From Gammaproteobacteria bacterium (GTDB lineage Bacteria > Pseudomonadota > Gammaproteobacteria > SZUA-229), in NCBI GenBank assembly GCA_015488295.1, contig WFOC01000056.1:1-37621 (forward strand): a stretch of 37,621 bases of DNA, given 5' to 3'. The notes beneath the pieces are model-generated. The model was not told the origin of the DNA and did not search any database. It was given only the letters and a program-made list of their open reading frames with translations. Below are positions 10,601 to 16,540 of this stretch, piece after piece. The position numbers and the translations under genes are program-made. Position 1 is the first letter of the stretch. The number at the start of each line of letters is the position of its first letter.

Positions 10601-11887
10601 TCCAAAGGCATTCGTTCGTTGGGGAATGTGGACAACTTTACCCTGCCAGAGCAGGGTGCTGATATTTCGGTTTTTGCCGGTATAAAAAATCAGGGAATGA
10701 ATGATGCGCTGGACACCCGTGCATTTATTGCCACGTACTTTAAAGGTGAAGCCATCGGTGATGCGGCATTGATTGATATTGATGTTGCATCTTATCAGCA
10801 ACAGCTGGTTGAATATATTGTGTCCGATACTTACAGGGGCGACCTTCGTCAGCAAGTAACGGTGCTTACCTCAAAAACCTATGCCAATAATGATCAGGCT
10901 GTTGTTGCATTTAAAAAATTGTCGAAGGCCGATCAGGTAAAAATTGCTATCGATAATTTCAGCGCCAACAGTGTTAGTGAACAACGCAAACTTCTGCTGG
11001 ATGTGCTTTTTAATGAGGTCGAACTGGCAGCAAAAGCACAGGCCAGTACCGGCAATGAGAAAGAATATGCCCGTGGTTTCTTCGCCATCAATCAATTATT
11101 TTCATCACCACAATCCAGTGAAACCGCAACAGTAGCGGCGGCTGTTTTATCAGCTGAAAAGCGTGGTGATATTAATCTTCAGTTTAGTCGAATTTTTTCA
11201 GCAGCCGATGGCAACATCAATGTACTGGCACCGAATGGTGAGCTGAATGTTGGCTTTACCGCAGTGGTTGAAAATGCCAGCCCGAATGCCGGTGCACTGG
11301 GTTTGATTGTCAGTGGCAGGGGTGATCTCGGTATCCTGACCAAAGGCAATATCAATGTAAACCAGTCGCGTGTACAGGCACTTAATGGCGGCAACATCAC
11401 CATGTGGTCATCTGATGGTGATATTGATGCCGGCCGTGGAGCCAAGTCTGCGCTCAACATTCCACCGCCACTTATTCTGGTTGATAAACAAAGCGGGCAG
11501 ATCGAAGTAGTGTTTCCGCCATCGGTGTCCGGCAGTGGTATCAGTGCTGCTGCGTTCAGTGCTGACCAGAAACCGGGCAAGGTAACACTGGCTGCTCCCG
11601 GCGGTGTGATCAACGCATCCGATGCGGGCATTCGTTCAGATGGTGATCTGGTGCTGGCTGCGACTAAAGTTCTGGGCAGTGACAACATCAGCGCCGGTGG
11701 GGCTTCGGTTGGTGTTCCGGTTTCGACCAATGTCACAGCGGGCCTTTCTGGTCTCACCAGTTCTACAGATAATGCGATCAACGGTGCAACAGAATCCATA
11801 GCCGGTGCAGTCTCCGATGCGGCGAACCTGAATGAAGGCATTGCGCTGGTTACGGTTGAGCTGCTTGGCAGCGGTGCTGATGACTAG
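1649..11887 (+). CDS. Giant TpsA filamentous-haemagglutinin-like exoprotein with C-terminal DUF3739-like region
   Basis: This is a secreted exoprotein of about 3,412 residues, the probable cargo of the adjacent TpsB. The ATG at 1649 (MHKYTIKND) has GAG about 9 bases upstream; an in-frame ATG at 1616 adds 11 residues and cannot be excluded. The signal peptide is long, with a hydrophobic core YAAIFFAAHSSLLFA cut before ELPVPG. A TPS haemagglutination domain of about 270 residues follows, with FNQPGSGSVTLNRI and VYLYNQNGFVFG. The middle is a long run of imperfect beta-helix repeats rich in Gly, Asp, Asn and Ala, with GGDI-type turns (notably bases 9480-9700). The last 550 or so residues resemble DUF3739: NQSRVQALNGGNITMWSSDG, then DAGRGAKSALNIPPPLILVD, and a terminal IALVTVELLGSG. 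On reading I found no cysteine, usual for TpsA proteins. An adhesin or biofilm role is inferred from the family. Confidence 0.93.
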   Translation: MHKYTIKNDASSGTVSSHVPVFVRGVKIRSLYAAIFFAAHSSLLFAELPVPGANFINPGQGVAAMQSDGINMVIDQQSDRAILNWQSFNVGRKNSVTFNQPGSGSVTLNRIFQNDPSKILGTINANGQVYLYNQNGFVFGQDSRVNVASFIPTSLDVDTDQFLKGSILNAIENGQPAFFDTTGNNPGIIKVEAGAEINAERIIMIAPEVINEGNLDSADGQTILAASSDKVYLAASDQDSSLRGLLVEVGTGGTVTNLGNIVAERGNVTLVGLAVNQSGRIRATTSVDRNGSIRLLARDGAQLKNNSEFNNADILESIGIEGGVSNKPTAGQLAVAQNAGKVILGQNSITEITPDSDVITAVPDAQQQLQSKIELVGKEIWLQKESLIRAPSGKVKITATDSPASPMNTSVRNSSYVYMDRGSVIDVSGTDTAVLPMARNSVAVEVRSNELADSPLQRDGVLNGQTVYVDLRKGTDIINYQGALDNVAKTVAERLASGGEITVRSEGDVVQRDGALMDVSGGMVTYEDGYIKESQLVSEGRVFDLSEASKLRHYDAILGVESKKHERWGITETFSGFGRVSSGRFVESFIEGKSAGRVSIAAASAILSDNGLKAQMIIGPYQTEKMLLPDAGELNIDLRRFVDSTQGVTFLAESLLAPIVDDIARVPDSAGVRNAMVGSELLLADTYLQDSGLGKLSINSNGAVVVSHSANIIANMGTDIQLTGSDVRMEGSIVSHAGKVALTAAPVVGDKRANLVVSENSVIDVTGLWINNTSDVNGRVTQLPELIDGGVISLRAEGDVIIGQAALLDASAGAMLDADYTLSAGKGGDISLQANQLGGSSVVLNGRLQSYAMKQGGVLGIEAADILLSDKEPDGAEPNQLILNSRFFEEGGFSRYELTANAGDFVVETVIQPIMKNLAFDNASVVSASNETKLNETVLLIESGASLQDITQQTMLADYLRQPVTIDFSLRQTVPDAANNLTITQQAAINIDPGASLVLNADTSIIMAGVINAPAADVTFNITPPGQETGFLANQSIWLADGSRINVGSSVIFTDNDLSLRTGRVLDAGRVTLNANRGYVIVEDGAVIDVSAKTARLDMLAGSTVEGSSYQVFDVAPDAGGIEMNAAEGIIIDGQLFAGAAGVTGGKGGELAISLDVNRRGIARIDNDALGGDRQKFNFNARDIVFTRDTGNRLGNSVQAGDAIDAALNGVAYLDAEKIEGSGFDSLSVKTAQVITDQLAVASEIRFESDVNLKLKNSVVLTAPSINVNDNAVEISAAYVALGSDSLVRNSVNNTPITGDKAFNVNAALIDVVGDVDITGTRQLSLNASDDMRFIGAVSTQRTDRLTGSLNTAADVYLSARQIYPASNSDAAINISNNPSSLISIEKSGEASAVLSAGGTLTFNADVIKQGGVVKAPLGNIVFNAGDKIVLLPGSVTSVSADGAIIPFGETFNAGSNWNYDVNNNLISMQLADKSIELNAKNIDAQDGSLVDISGGGDIVAWEFVTGPTGSQDLLLADNDAGAFAILPTSVNKYAPYDYLISGDRSQIGEQVYLEAGDGFAAGFYTKLPARYALLPDAKLVTPLSDVSNVLPGRSLSRIDGASVLAGKNGIANTDIVDTMWSAFVVEDGSAARTRSEYVETFASAFFADRLPGDAGALVVNTADSLALSGIIRGDHADGANGSRLDIIANNIEVFAGSGGTVTGNGFIQLSDTSLNKLDVDSIMLGGRRSIGEAVTSVEVQSSEVIIRNNAKLAAPEIILLAGNNIELEAGASLSGKGAINSAKAGNFKLDNNASILGVSVNALPAISRSGNTSGASIILAGGSTLAADNSIFLDGSGDVAFNAGIQLDGGNLKLAAMQVSLGNAPAETSGLNLTSAMLAALNVDRLEISSKKSISVFEDIDLAFNNLELIAPGIDAVSVAGVNVQLSAGGDVVLRQNGEVAQSVAQGEGTFKVDASNIILAGGDESFVLAGFSGVELGAKQDFKGAGFGKGESDGVNVFDFKNASVAIDTPLITGEAGSGLIINTAAAVTLQNSRAVVVDAADVVAPGGELKVNAKNIYLDTNVILPGGLVALNAQGAAAGDDVSLGKKALLDVSGRVVHYADGSVAGSSGGWLTLASANGSINTATTSRMNIASSSVAGNAGTLELLAGKGVATLNAAINTENASGFNGASLRVDLDHVVDMTRFLQQAQVTGFSRSQSYRVRTGDFDVLARASGEASIKAGEIMLAADNGAINITGKLDASGKKAGRMEIYAAGNIDVSAAIFDAFSTIDAQGGKIIIASNNGVLSVDSATQINISGANGENSGKLTLRAPRTDANSDVAINDFTASISGAERIDIEGVAIYNDAVIGAVQQAVYSRDAGDWLLNKNAIASRLLLTNDSRVHYLPGVDVINDGDITISDAVDFYQWQLSSSGVIDEGAFTVRASDNLNINAAISDAVTNEAIYSFSFSGFTFDGPVSPVIKNGESWNYRLVSGADIGSASIMATRQPAGATAGNLILANNVAVRTGKGDIDIASGGDLVLSNQKSVIYTVGQGNGSGRFDAATLDFGAIPDGPQFPNQGGDIRINVANDITAASSSQFFTDWLQRYGGESNLDNGSQIPGMWAIVVNDFEQGIATLGGGDIDVFAGGDIRDLSLSTPQTGQIDVNNDVIVRGGGDINVYAGGDYLSGRLLVDGGQAALRVRGDVSSTGNGLETLIALGDASVSVEAGGNVAIEGIANVTMLPLSTLQSNNFISLANSKNTAYFFTYTDASAVNLLSYYGDVTLNNNLEAIKSADSNRFSDKAVFSWSYYPGDFSATTLAGDIKINNSFSMFPDVDGNLKLLSANNISSRDAGLLTPIFVSVSDVAISALPTITEPDNIFTETDFRLKGGGSDQTLLHDINGPLHKNDAEPLRIVANANIKINDPLKVRSPKQAYVFSGGDITDLGIEIQNINTTDKSLFVAGGDITYSLPDAGNSFVSEGILVTGPGSLTVIAGDSIDLGISKGIRSLGNVDNFTLPEQGADISVFAGIKNQGMNDALDTRAFIATYFKGEAIGDAALIDIDVASYQQQLVEYIVSDTYRGDLRQQVTVLTSKTYANNDQAVVAFKKLSKADQVKIAIDNFSANSVSEQRKLLLDVLFNEVELAAKAQASTGNEKEYARGFFAINQLFSSPQSSETATVAAAVLSAEKRGDINLQFSRIFSAADGNINVLAPNGELNVGFTAVVENASPNAGALGLIVSGRGDLGILTKGNINVNQSRVQALNGGNITMWSSDGDIDAGRGAKSALNIPPPLILVDKQSGQIEVVFPPSVSGSGISAAAFSADQKPGKVTLAAPGGVINASDAGIRSDGDLVLAATKVLGSDNISAGGASVGVPVSTNVTAGLSGLTSSTDNAINGATESIAGAVSDAANLNEGIALVTVELLGSGADD

Positions 11888-11948
11888 TGTTATTGATGAA
11901 GGCGCTGATAATTCAAACAACAAATAATATTTGCAGGGTAATGGCGAA

Positions 11949-13775
11949 ATGAAAATAGTTAAAAAAACTCTTGTCTGGTCAATTTTTCTGATTGGTATCT
12001 GGCCGGCACTGGCATCTGCCTGGTGGAACGAAGGCTGGTCGTATCGGGTGGCCGTTAATCTGGATACATCGTTGACCGGTGCGGCGGTAATGTCGACAGA
12101 AAATGACGTGCCGGTTCTGATTCGTTTGCATACCGGAAATTTCCAGGATTTCTTTATGTTGAAAGAAGACTTGTCTGACCTGCGTTTTATCGCTGGTGAT
12201 GATAAGTCACCGCTTAAGTTTCATGTTGAATCTTTTGATCTGATTAACCAGTTGATGTTTGTCTGGGTGAAAGTGCCGAAGATTACCGGCTCGTTAAACA
12301 GTGAAAAAATATGGATGTATTATGGCAATGAAAAAGCTGTTGCCGGCAGTGATGTGGCGGGCAGTTATGATGTAAACACAGTGATGGTGCATCACTTTCG
12401 AACTGTTGATGGTTTTCTGAGTGACGAGACCGCTTACGGTAATCGCTTTGTTACCTCTGCCGGCATCAGCGAGCCGGCTTCGTTAATTGGTGGTGGTATT
12501 CGCTTTACCGGTGAAGGCGGTGTTTCCCTGCCAGGTTCAACATCGACACAACTTGTTCCTGCCAACGGCATTACCGTGTCTTTCTGGGTGAAGCCGGATG
12601 ATAGTTCGTCAGCCGTACTGTTTTCACACAATGACGGCAACAATGAAATAAAAGTGATGAATAATGCAGACACTCTGAGTGCGCGGCTGGTGACCAGTGG
12701 CGGTGAACAGTTTGTTACCCAGGCCGTAGCCGGATTCACGCCGGGTATCTGGCATCATATCAGTTTGACCGCCAGTATTGGTAAGCTGACTTTATATCAT
12801 AACGGTGTTGAAGGCAGTTCGGTGAATGCAAAAATTCCCGAGATCAGTGGACAGATTATTTTTGGTGCAGACATCAACGGTAATTTTCCATTCAAGGGTG
12901 TGATGGATGAAATTCAATACGCCAATGTTGTACGTTCGGCTGATTATATAAAGTTACAGGTAAGTAACCAGGGCATGGAAAATAAATTATTGAGCCTGTC
13001 TGAAGTTGAGCAGCTGGGTAATGCCGGTGGTGGTGAGTCACATTTTTCTTTTGTCATGAACAAACTGACCTTTGATGCCAAAGTGGTCATCGTTTTTCTG
13101 ATGCTGATGTCGCTGATCAGCTGGCTTGTGATGATCATGAAATGGTTTTACCTGAACCGTGTGGCAAAAGACAATAAAAGATTTCTCAAAGCTTATTACG
13201 CGCTGGGTACTGATGATCCTGCCATGCTTGATCAAAAAGATTCAGCAGAAGATACCGAGCTGGAAGATTCACCGATTGCTCAGGCCATGTTCGGTAATCA
13301 TGATCATTTTCAAAGCTCACCGATTTATCACATGTATCACCGAGGCATTGCTGAAGTGAAGGCACGTGTTGGACACTCGGTTGGTGCCCGGGCTTCCGGT
13401 ATCAACGGGCAGTCAGCGGCTGCAATTCGCGCGATACTTGACGCTGATATGGTGCGTGGTACGCAAAAACTGAATTCAAAAATGGTGTTGCTTACCATCG
13501 CAATTTCCGGCGGGCCATTTATCGGTTTGCTCGGTACGGTCATCGGGGTAATGATTACTTTTGCTGAAATGGCATCAACGGGCGATGTCAACATCGCCTC
13601 CATTGCACCAGGCATGGCTGCCGCCCTGATGGCAACCATCGCCGGTTTGTGGGTGGCGATTCCTGCCTTGTTTGGTTATAACTATCTCGGTACCAATATA
13701 AAAAATATTACCGCTGACATGCATGTGTTTACCGATGAATTTGTTACACGTGTTGCTGAATACTACGGTAAATAG
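11949..13775 (+). CDS. DUF2341-LamG-MotA/TolQ/ExbB fusion: proton-channel subunit with a large periplasmic sensor-like domain
   Basis: This is an inner-membrane ExbB/TolQ-type subunit of 608 residues, against roughly 240 for plain ExbB. The ATG at 11949 (MKIVKKTLVWS) follows AGGG and opens a signal peptide ending ALASA. A DUF2341 domain begins at WWNEGWSYRVAVNL and runs to about residue 140 (KIWMYYGNEKAV). A LamG/concanavalin-A-like domain covers about 195-345 (VSFWVKPDD, WHHISLTAS, MDEIQYANVVRSADYIKLQV). The first membrane helix is near residue 377 (FLMLMSLISWLVMIMKWFYL). After a cytoplasmic segment come the two conserved ExbB helices, GGPFIGLLGTVIGVMITFAE and PGMAAALMATIAGLWVAIPA. The N-terminal half should therefore be periplasmic. 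The next two genes supply ExbD and TonB. The ligand of the DUF2341-LamG part is unknown. Confidence 0.93.
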   Translation: MKIVKKTLVWSIFLIGIWPALASAWWNEGWSYRVAVNLDTSLTGAAVMSTENDVPVLIRLHTGNFQDFFMLKEDLSDLRFIAGDDKSPLKFHVESFDLINQLMFVWVKVPKITGSLNSEKIWMYYGNEKAVAGSDVAGSYDVNTVMVHHFRTVDGFLSDETAYGNRFVTSAGISEPASLIGGGIRFTGEGGVSLPGSTSTQLVPANGITVSFWVKPDDSSSAVLFSHNDGNNEIKVMNNADTLSARLVTSGGEQFVTQAVAGFTPGIWHHISLTASIGKLTLYHNGVEGSSVNAKIPEISGQIIFGADINGNFPFKGVMDEIQYANVVRSADYIKLQVSNQGMENKLLSLSEVEQLGNAGGGESHFSFVMNKLTFDAKVVIVFLMLMSLISWLVMIMKWFYLNRVAKDNKRFLKAYYALGTDDPAMLDQKDSAEDTELEDSPIAQAMFGNHDHFQSSPIYHMYHRGIAEVKARVGHSVGARASGINGQSAAAIRAILDADMVRGTQKLNSKMVLLTIAISGGPFIGLLGTVIGVMITFAEMASTGDVNIASIAPGMAAALMATIAGLWVAIPALFGYNYLGTNIKNITADMHVFTDEFVTRVAEYYGK

Positions 13776-13786
13776 GAGTTTATGAA

Positions 13787-14191
13787 ATGCAATTGAATGA
13801 AGATAACGAGCCGTATGCTGACATCAATATTACACCGATGCTGGATCTGACCTGGGTGCTGCTGCTGATTTTTATCATCATGACCACGGCAACGGTGCAG
13901 GGCATTACAGTGAACCTGCCAAAAGCGAGTACCGCGCCCAGCCTCAGCAAACCAAAAACAAAAGCGGTGACTATTACTCAGGACGGCACGATTTATCTGG
14001 ATGCCTACCCGGTGTCGTTGCCAGAACTGGAATCACTGCTGACACAGTACAAAGCGGTGAATCCGGATCTGCCAGTCGTGATAAAAGCCGATGCCCTGAT
14101 CCAGTACCAACGTGTTGTTGATGTGCTGGATCTGATGGCCAAACTGGAGATCAGCCAGTTGGGTCTGGTAACGAAGAAACTTGTTAAGTAG
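13787..14191 (+). CDS. exbD: ExbD/TolR-family biopolymer transport protein
   Basis: This is the proton-channel partner of the upstream ExbB-type protein. The 134-residue length matches ExbD, which is usually 130-145. It starts at the ATG at 13787, with AGGAG eight bases upstream and overlapping the end of the exbB-like gene. A short cytoplasmic N-terminus, DINITPMLDLTWVLLLIFII, leads into the single membrane helix; Asp20 is the equivalent of the conserved protonatable aspartate of ExbD (Asp25 in E. coli). The rest is a periplasmic TolR/ExbD-like domain ending VVDVLDLMAKLEISQLGLVT. The 11-base gap suggests translational coupling with the fused ExbB. It is expected to couple proton flow to the TonB-like protein encoded next. 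Confidence 0.95.
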   Translation: MQLNEDNEPYADINITPMLDLTWVLLLIFIIMTTATVQGITVNLPKASTAPSLSKPKTKAVTITQDGTIYLDAYPVSLPELESLLTQYKAVNPDLPVVIKADALIQYQRVVDVLDLMAKLEISQLGLVTKKLVK

Positions 14192-14211
14192 TTCGCTGGA
14201 GTTGTTTTGAT

Positions 14212-14844
14212 ATGACGATGCCAGCGAAGTCGATTCGTTATCTGACGATAATGATTGTTGTTGTTCTGGTTGCAGCGCTGATTTATGTGGCGTTTCTGTT
14301 TCTTGATACAGACACTGATGCGCCGCAACGCAAAAAAGTTGTACAACAGATCACCATCATTGCGCCACCACCACCTCCGCCGCTGCCACCACCCGAACAG
14401 GAACCTGAAATACAGGAACCGGAAGAAGAAGCGGTGATTGATGAAATGGATGAAGCCATGCCGGAAGAAGGCATGGATGAAGACGTGGGCAATGATCTGG
14501 GGCTGGATGCCGATGGTTCTGCCGGCGGTGACAGTTTTGGTCTGCTCGCCCGCAAAGGTGGCCGCGGTATCGTCGGTGGCGGTTACGGTGCGCTGATCGT
14601 GCAGGAAATCAACAGCATGCTGGTCGATGATGATCGTTTGCGCCACAAAGAATACACCGTGATCCTGCAACTATGGATCAGCGACACCGGCGATATCCAG
14701 CGATACAAAATTGATGAAAAGTCTGCCGGAAATGAAGTGATAAAAATGATTGAGTCAGCGCTGGTTCGTCTTGGCTCAGTCAGTTCCGGCCCGCCGCTGG
14801 AATTACCGCAGCCGATACGTTTGCGTATTCGATCAAGAATTTAA
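14212..14844 (+). CDS. TonB-like energy transducer
   Basis: The 210-residue protein has TonB architecture. A short cytoplasmic N-terminus is followed by one membrane helix (YLTIMIVVVLVAALIYVAFLFL), a proline run (IIAPPPPPPLPPPEQEPEIQ), a strongly acidic stretch at about 65-105 (EEEAVIDEMDEAMPEEGMDE), a Gly-rich segment (GGRGIVGGGYGALI) and a C-terminal TonB-like domain (VILQLWISDTGDIQRYKIDE, then LPQPIRLRIRSRI). The linker is short and acidic rather than the usual Pro/Lys type. The ATG at 14212 follows CTGGAG by ten bases, 20 bases after exbD. It would carry energy from the ExbB/ExbD pair across the periplasm. Its outer-membrane client is not obvious here, because no plugged TonB-dependent receptor is encoded nearby. 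Confidence 0.88.
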   Translation: MTMPAKSIRYLTIMIVVVLVAALIYVAFLFLDTDTDAPQRKKVVQQITIIAPPPPPPLPPPEQEPEIQEPEEEAVIDEMDEAMPEEGMDEDVGNDLGLDADGSAGGDSFGLLARKGGRGIVGGGYGALIVQEINSMLVDDDRLRHKEYTVILQLWISDTGDIQRYKIDEKSAGNEVIKMIESALVRLGSVSSGPPLELPQPIRLRIRSRI

Positions 14845-14863
14845 ATAACCGGAACATTTTAAA

Positions 14864-16519
14864 ATGTATAAAAAAGATAAAACTTTCCCGGCCGGGAAAA
14901 TAAATGCCAGACAATTATTTTTGTTTCTGCTGACGCTGTTTAGCCAGCCGGTGATGAGTGCTGAACCGCTTATTCCGCTGTCAGCAGAAGATGTGCTGGA
15001 GTTACTGAAAAATGAAGGTCTTATCACTGAGGCGCAAGTTGAAAAAGTCGGCAAGCTGGCAAAAGAAAGAGTCACCAGAAAACATCAGACATCGATTGAA
15101 TACAGCAGCAGGGAAAATAAAGACACTGCACCGCAGAGTGAACCGGGAGTGACACGTGTGCCATATATCCCGCAGTATATTATTGATGAAATCCGTGGTG
15201 AAGTACGTATGGCGTTAAAAGACGATGTTGTGGATGATGTTATGGAACAGGCAAAAATGGAAAGCTGGGGTGTTCCGGGCACGAATCCGAGCTGGACAAA
15301 AAAAATAAAGTTTAATGGTGATATGCGTTTTCGTTATGATGGTAAACGTTTTGCTGATGGCAATTCACTGCAGTATTTTGATTATAATGCGATTAATAAA
15401 GCTGGCGGTACGGCAAAAGCCGGTCTGGATGCATTTCTTAATACCACAGAAGATGTTGATCGTTTGCGAATCCGTTTTCGACTGGGCATGAATGCCAGAG
15501 TGACCCAGGGTGTCACGGTGGGTATGCGGCTGGCATCAGGCAATCCCGATGATCCGGTTTCAACAAACCAGACTCTGGGCGGTTATGGCAGTGCTTACGA
15601 TATTTCACTGGATCGCGCATTTATCAGATTCAACTCGTTTACCAATGATTACTCTCTGTCTCTGGGGCGTATGCCGAATCCCTGGTTATCAACAGAAATG
15701 GTATGGGATGAAGACCTTAATTTTGATGGCATGGCGTTTTCGTACTATTTTAATCGTGATGATGACATGTTTGACGATGAGCGCCAGTTTGATCCTTTTC
15801 TTACCGTCGGTGCCTTTCCGTTACAGGAAGTTCAGCTTGCTAGCAGGGACAAGTGGCTGTTCGGTGCGCAGACCGGCTTCAGTTATTTAAGTGATAATCA
15901 AAATGAGTTCAGGCTTGGTCTGGCTTATTATTATTTCAGTAATATCAGCGGTGTCAGAAATACGCCGGATTCCAGACTGAATGATTTCACTGCACCGCCG
16001 TTTGTACAAAAAGGCAATACTATGTTCAATATTGCAAACTCGACAACTGATTTGCAGGAAGAGCTGTGGGCGCTGGCGGCGGATTATGAAGAAATTAATT
16101 TAACAGTAGCCTATGACATGGCCAACCTGGCACCGATCCATGTTGTTGTGACTGGTGATTTTGTAAAGAACCTTGGTTTTGATCGTGACAAAATGCAGGC
16201 TCGGGCAGGTGGTTCGGTAGATGATAAAACCAACGGGTATAATCTGGGCATCAGCGTTGGCTGGCCGACAGTATTGCAACGTGGCAACTGGAATGCTGGT
16301 TTTAAATATCGTTATCTGGAACGTGATGCGGTTGTTGATGCTTTCACCGATTCCGACTTTGGTGTTGGCGGCACTGACAGCAAAGGTTACAAATTATCAT
16401 TCCGTTATGGCATTGAAGAAAATACCTGGATGCAGTTGCGCCTGATCAGCACCAATGAAATTGATGGTCCACCACTTGGTGTGATGACAGTTTTTGCTGA
16501 CCTCAATGCCAGGTTCTAA
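14864..16519 (+). CDS. Putative outer-membrane porin (Porin_5-like)
   Basis: This is a 551-residue outer-membrane barrel resembling the Porin_5 family. The signal peptide ends near PVMSA, before EPLIPLSAEDVLELL. A helical periplasmic-looking N-terminal region of about 110 residues follows (EDVLELLKNEGLITEAQVEK; YIPQYIIDEIRGEVRMALKD; MEQAKMESWGVPG). Amphipathic barrel strands start at KIKFNGDMRFRYDGKRF, and the chain ends in Phe (VFADLNARF). I see no TonB box or plug domain, so it is not a classical TonB-dependent receptor. It begins 19 bases after the tonB-like gene and belongs to the same operon. A substrate cannot be read from the sequence; an accessory role in the secretion machine is inferred from context. 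Confidence 0.85.
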   Translation: MYKKDKTFPAGKINARQLFLFLLTLFSQPVMSAEPLIPLSAEDVLELLKNEGLITEAQVEKVGKLAKERVTRKHQTSIEYSSRENKDTAPQSEPGVTRVPYIPQYIIDEIRGEVRMALKDDVVDDVMEQAKMESWGVPGTNPSWTKKIKFNGDMRFRYDGKRFADGNSLQYFDYNAINKAGGTAKAGLDAFLNTTEDVDRLRIRFRLGMNARVTQGVTVGMRLASGNPDDPVSTNQTLGGYGSAYDISLDRAFIRFNSFTNDYSLSLGRMPNPWLSTEMVWDEDLNFDGMAFSYYFNRDDDMFDDERQFDPFLTVGAFPLQEVQLASRDKWLFGAQTGFSYLSDNQNEFRLGLAYYYFSNISGVRNTPDSRLNDFTAPPFVQKGNTMFNIANSTTDLQEELWALAADYEEINLTVAYDMANLAPIHVVVTGDFVKNLGFDRDKMQARAGGSVDDKTNGYNLGISVGWPTVLQRGNWNAGFKYRYLERDAVVDAFTDSDFGVGGTDSKGYKLSFRYGIEENTWMQLRLISTNEIDGPPLGVMTVFADLNARF

Positions 16520-16540
16520 TCGATAACTATTGTGGTGAAT

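Noticed and set aside
8000-11350. Several RGD tripeptides in the exoprotein as integrin-binding sites
   Set aside because: Arg-Gly-Asp is expected by chance in a protein of this size and Gly/Asp content; nothing else points to a eukaryotic host.
11179-11841. Long antisense open frame (220 codons) inside the exoprotein gene
   Set aside because: It is a shadow of the highly biased repetitive tpsA codons. Its translation is Pro/Ala/Ser-rich with no domain, and it lies fully within a well-supported gene.
14005-14670. 221-codon antisense frame across exbD and the tonB-like gene
   Set aside because: Its His/Phe/Arg-rich translation (runs such as FLFGWWQRRRWWW) comes from the reverse of Pro- and Glu-rich codons, with no domain or ribosome binding site.
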